Assembly (NCBI GenBank): GCA_040756085.1
Contig: JBFMAE010000168.1
Location: 1-7,356 of the forward strand
Direction of reading: 5' to 3'
DNA: 7,356 bases
DNA from: JBFMAE01 sp040756085
Lineage (GTDB): Bacteria > Desulfobacterota > BSN033 > UBA1163
Numbering within the stretch: the first letter of the stretch is position 1; each line of letters starts with the position of its first letter. Made by a program: the position numbers and the translations under genes. The notes beneath the pieces were generated by a model. The model was given only the letters and a program-made list of their open reading frames with translations. It had not been told where the DNA came from and searched no databases. Below are positions 5,695-7,356 of this stretch, one piece after another.

Positions 5695-7308
5695 ATGCAA
5701 GAGGCCATCACCCATCAAGAGGAGAGAGTCAAAATCGACCTTACCCCTCCAGCCAAAAGCTGGATGGAACCTACTATCAAATTTCGCAAGGGAACTTACT
5801 GTTACTCTGCCGCTCCCAAGCATCAGAAATATCTCGATCTTCCCTTCCCGAGGGAATGGAATCCTGTCGAAGAGGATTGGAAACTTGCGAAAAACTGGAA
5901 GGAGATCATCCTCAACGGGATGAAAGATCTTCTGGGTCAGTACCGATCGTTTAAACTCTTTCTCGATATCTGTGTGAGATGCGGCGCCTGCGCTGACAAA
6001 TGCCACTTTTTCATTGGTTCAGGGGATCCGAAGAATATGCCCGTCCTCAGGGCTGAGCTTTTAAGATCCGTCTACAGAAGATACTTTACATTATCGGGGA
6101 AGATTCTGGGAAGACTTGCCGGAGCCCGGGAGCTCACAGAGGAGGTTCTCAAGGAGTGGTTCTATTACTTTTTCCAGTGCACGGAGTGCCGTCGATGCTC
6201 TGTCTTCTGTCCTTACGGAATAGATACCTGTGAAATCACCATGATGGGAAGGGAACTTCTCAATAGGGTGGGCTGCAATATCAACTGGATCATTGAGCCT
6301 GCATCGAACTGTTACAGGACAGGAAATCATCTGGGCATTCCTCCTCATGCCTTTAAGTCAACAGTCGAATTTGCCATTGATGAGATTAAGGAACTCACCG
6401 GCGTGAAGGTAGAGGTACCAATCAATCGAAAGGGGGCGGAGGTGCTTTTCATCTCCCCTTCAGCAGATTACTTTGCCAGCCCTCACTGGTTTACATTTTT
6501 AGGATATCTCATCCTATTTCACGAAATAGGGCTCGACTATACCTGGAGTGCCTATGCCTCTGAGGGTGGAAATTTCGGTCTCTTCCACTCCGCGGAGTTG
6601 GCTAAGAGATTAAATGCCAAGATTTACAGTGAAGCCAAAAGGCTTGGCGTGAAGTGGATTCTCGGAGGAGAATGCGGTCATATGTGGAGGGTCATCCATC
6701 AGTATATGGATACCTATAATGGCCCAGCAGATTTCCTGGAAGAGCCCGTCTCCCCGATTACAGGAACCCATTTCGACAATTCCAAGTCTACTAAGATGGT
6801 CCATATTTGTGAGTTTACTGCGGATCTAATCAAAAATAACAAATTAAAATTAGAACCGAGTCGAAATGATCGGTGGAAAGTGACCCATCATGATTCTTGC
6901 AATATCTCCAGAGCTGTGGGACTCTTTGAGGAACCGCGGTATATCCTCCAGAACGTATGCAATGAATTCTATGAGATGCCGGAGAATACCATCAAAGAAA
7001 GAACCTTCTGCTGTGGGAGTGGAGCCGGTTTAGGAGCGGACGAGAACATGGAGATGCGTCTGAGAGGGGGCTTTCCAAGGGCAAACGCGGTAAAATATGT
7101 CCGCGAAAAATTCGGAGTAAACCTGCTCACCTGTATCTGTGCCATCGATCGTGCTACCCTTCCTCCTCTTCTGGAATACTGGGTGCCCGGGGTCGAAGTA
7201 GCAGGCGTTCACGAACTGGTGGGAAATGCCCTGGTGATGAGGGGAGAAAAAGAGAGAACCACCAATCTTCGAGGTGAACCCCTAACAAAGTTTCAAGTTA
7301 CAAGTTAA
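5695..7308 (+). CDS. dsrK: DsrK, CCG-domain iron-sulfur subunit of the DsrMK(JOP) complex
   Basis: Membrane-associated cytoplasmic subunit related to HdrD. In sulfate reducers DsrMK(JOP) is thought to reduce the DsrC trisulfide/disulfide with electrons from the quinone pool. From ATG 5695 the protein has 537 residues, the usual size for DsrK. Two ferredoxin-type motifs are complete: Cys93/96/99/103 (CVRCGACADKC) and Cys162/165/168/172 (CTECRRCSVFC). The C-terminal catalytic domain shows Cys327 (GGECGHMW), Cys402 (HHDSCN), Cys439-Cys440 (FCCGSGAGL) and Cys480/482 (TCICAIDR). The CxC in place of CxxC is, as I recall, normal for DsrK. Family blocks such as FFIGSGDPKNMPVLRAELL and YASEGGNFGLF are intact. 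ATG 5668 would add nine residues (MAGLSNEVK) but lies in a repeat arm. The last codons (KFQVTS) and the stop fall inside a tandem repeat. dsrM is 141 bases upstream. Confidence 0.94.
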   Translation: MQEAITHQEERVKIDLTPPAKSWMEPTIKFRKGTYCYSAAPKHQKYLDLPFPREWNPVEEDWKLAKNWKEIILNGMKDLLGQYRSFKLFLDICVRCGACADKCHFFIGSGDPKNMPVLRAELLRSVYRRYFTLSGKILGRLAGARELTEEVLKEWFYYFFQCTECRRCSVFCPYGIDTCEITMMGRELLNRVGCNINWIIEPASNCYRTGNHLGIPPHAFKSTVEFAIDEIKELTGVKVEVPINRKGAEVLFISPSADYFASPHWFTFLGYLILFHEIGLDYTWSAYASEGGNFGLFHSAELAKRLNAKIYSEAKRLGVKWILGGECGHMWRVIHQYMDTYNGPADFLEEPVSPITGTHFDNSKSTKMVHICEFTADLIKNNKLKLEPSRNDRWKVTHHDSCNISRAVGLFEEPRYILQNVCNEFYEMPENTIKERTFCCGSGAGLGADENMEMRLRGGFPRANAVKYVREKFGVNLLTCICAIDRATLPPLLEYWVPGVEVAGVHELVGNALVMRGEKERTTNLRGEPLTKFQVTS

Positions 7309-7335
7309 AAGTTTAAAGTTGCAAATTAAGAATTG
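7287..7335 (+). repeat. Seven-base tandem repeat across the dsrK stop codon
   Basis: Seven consecutive heptamers can be read without gaps: AAAGTTT, CAAGTTA, CAAGTTA, AAAGTTT, AAAGTTG, CAAATTA, AGAATTG. The consensus is about (A/C)AAGTTA. The first five keep the AAGTT core and the last two are decayed. The dsrK stop TAA (7306-7308) lies between the third and fourth units. A+T content is far above that of the neighbouring coding sequence. The repeat is of the minisatellite-like kind often found after genes in environmental bacteria. After it, 21 bases remain, with no recognisable feature. Confidence 0.75.
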
Positions 7336-7356
7336 CCATGAAAATAAGTGTGTCAC

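Noticed and set aside
7338..7356. Start of a further gene at ATG 7338 (MKISVS)
   Set aside because: No ribosome binding site precedes it and only six codons are visible, so it cannot be supported.

Overview
The window looks like part of the energy-metabolism region of an anaerobic, probably sulfate- or sulfur-metabolising bacterium. The best fit is a Desulfobacterota-type (deltaproteobacterial) organism or a near relative. This rests on a DsrM/DsrK pair of the kind found in sulfate reducers, a small RsbRD-N protein directly before dsrM, and a very large HdrA-type flavoprotein. All genes are on the + strand. The genus cannot be told from the sequence.

Region 1 (1-3926) is a heterodisulfide-reductase-like cluster in the order hdrA - hdrC - hdrB - dsrE-like. 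hdrA enters from the left edge and is interrupted by an in-frame TGA at 437-439. The reading frame and the family similarity continue unchanged across it: the protein reads ...GVFVCH-(UGA)-GSNIAG..., where HdrA proteins normally have Cys and some methanogen and deltaproteobacterial HdrA proteins have selenocysteine. The RNA just after the UGA can fold into a hairpin with a GU-containing apical loop and a bulged U, as expected for a bacterial SECIS. Four of the other genes here end in TGA, so UGA is a normal stop in this genome. I therefore call one selenoprotein gene rather than two genes or a pseudogene. The part of hdrA upstream of the UGA is the end of a first HdrA flavin domain, so the whole protein is a tandem HdrA-HdrA fusion.

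Region 2 (3927-4022) is intergenic and holds a pyrimidine/purine-rich two-hairpin repeat. Region 3 (4023-7308) is rsbRD-N-like - dsrM - dsrK. dsrM and dsrK, which often lie close together, are separated here by about 140 bases containing imperfect inverted repeats that run into the 5' end of dsrK. The 3' end of dsrK runs into a 7-base tandem repeat that supplies its last six codons and its stop. No dsrJ start is recognisable in the 48 bases left before the window ends.

Together the genes suggest two linked redox modules. A soluble, probably electron-bifurcating HdrABC handles electrons from an upstream donor not seen here. A membrane DsrMK carries electrons between the quinone pool and a cytoplasmic CCG-type catalytic subunit. 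HdrB and DsrK both carry cysteine-rich CCG domains for disulfide/thiol chemistry, and the DsrE-like protein may be a sulfur or selenium carrier. This functional link is inferred from gene order and family knowledge.
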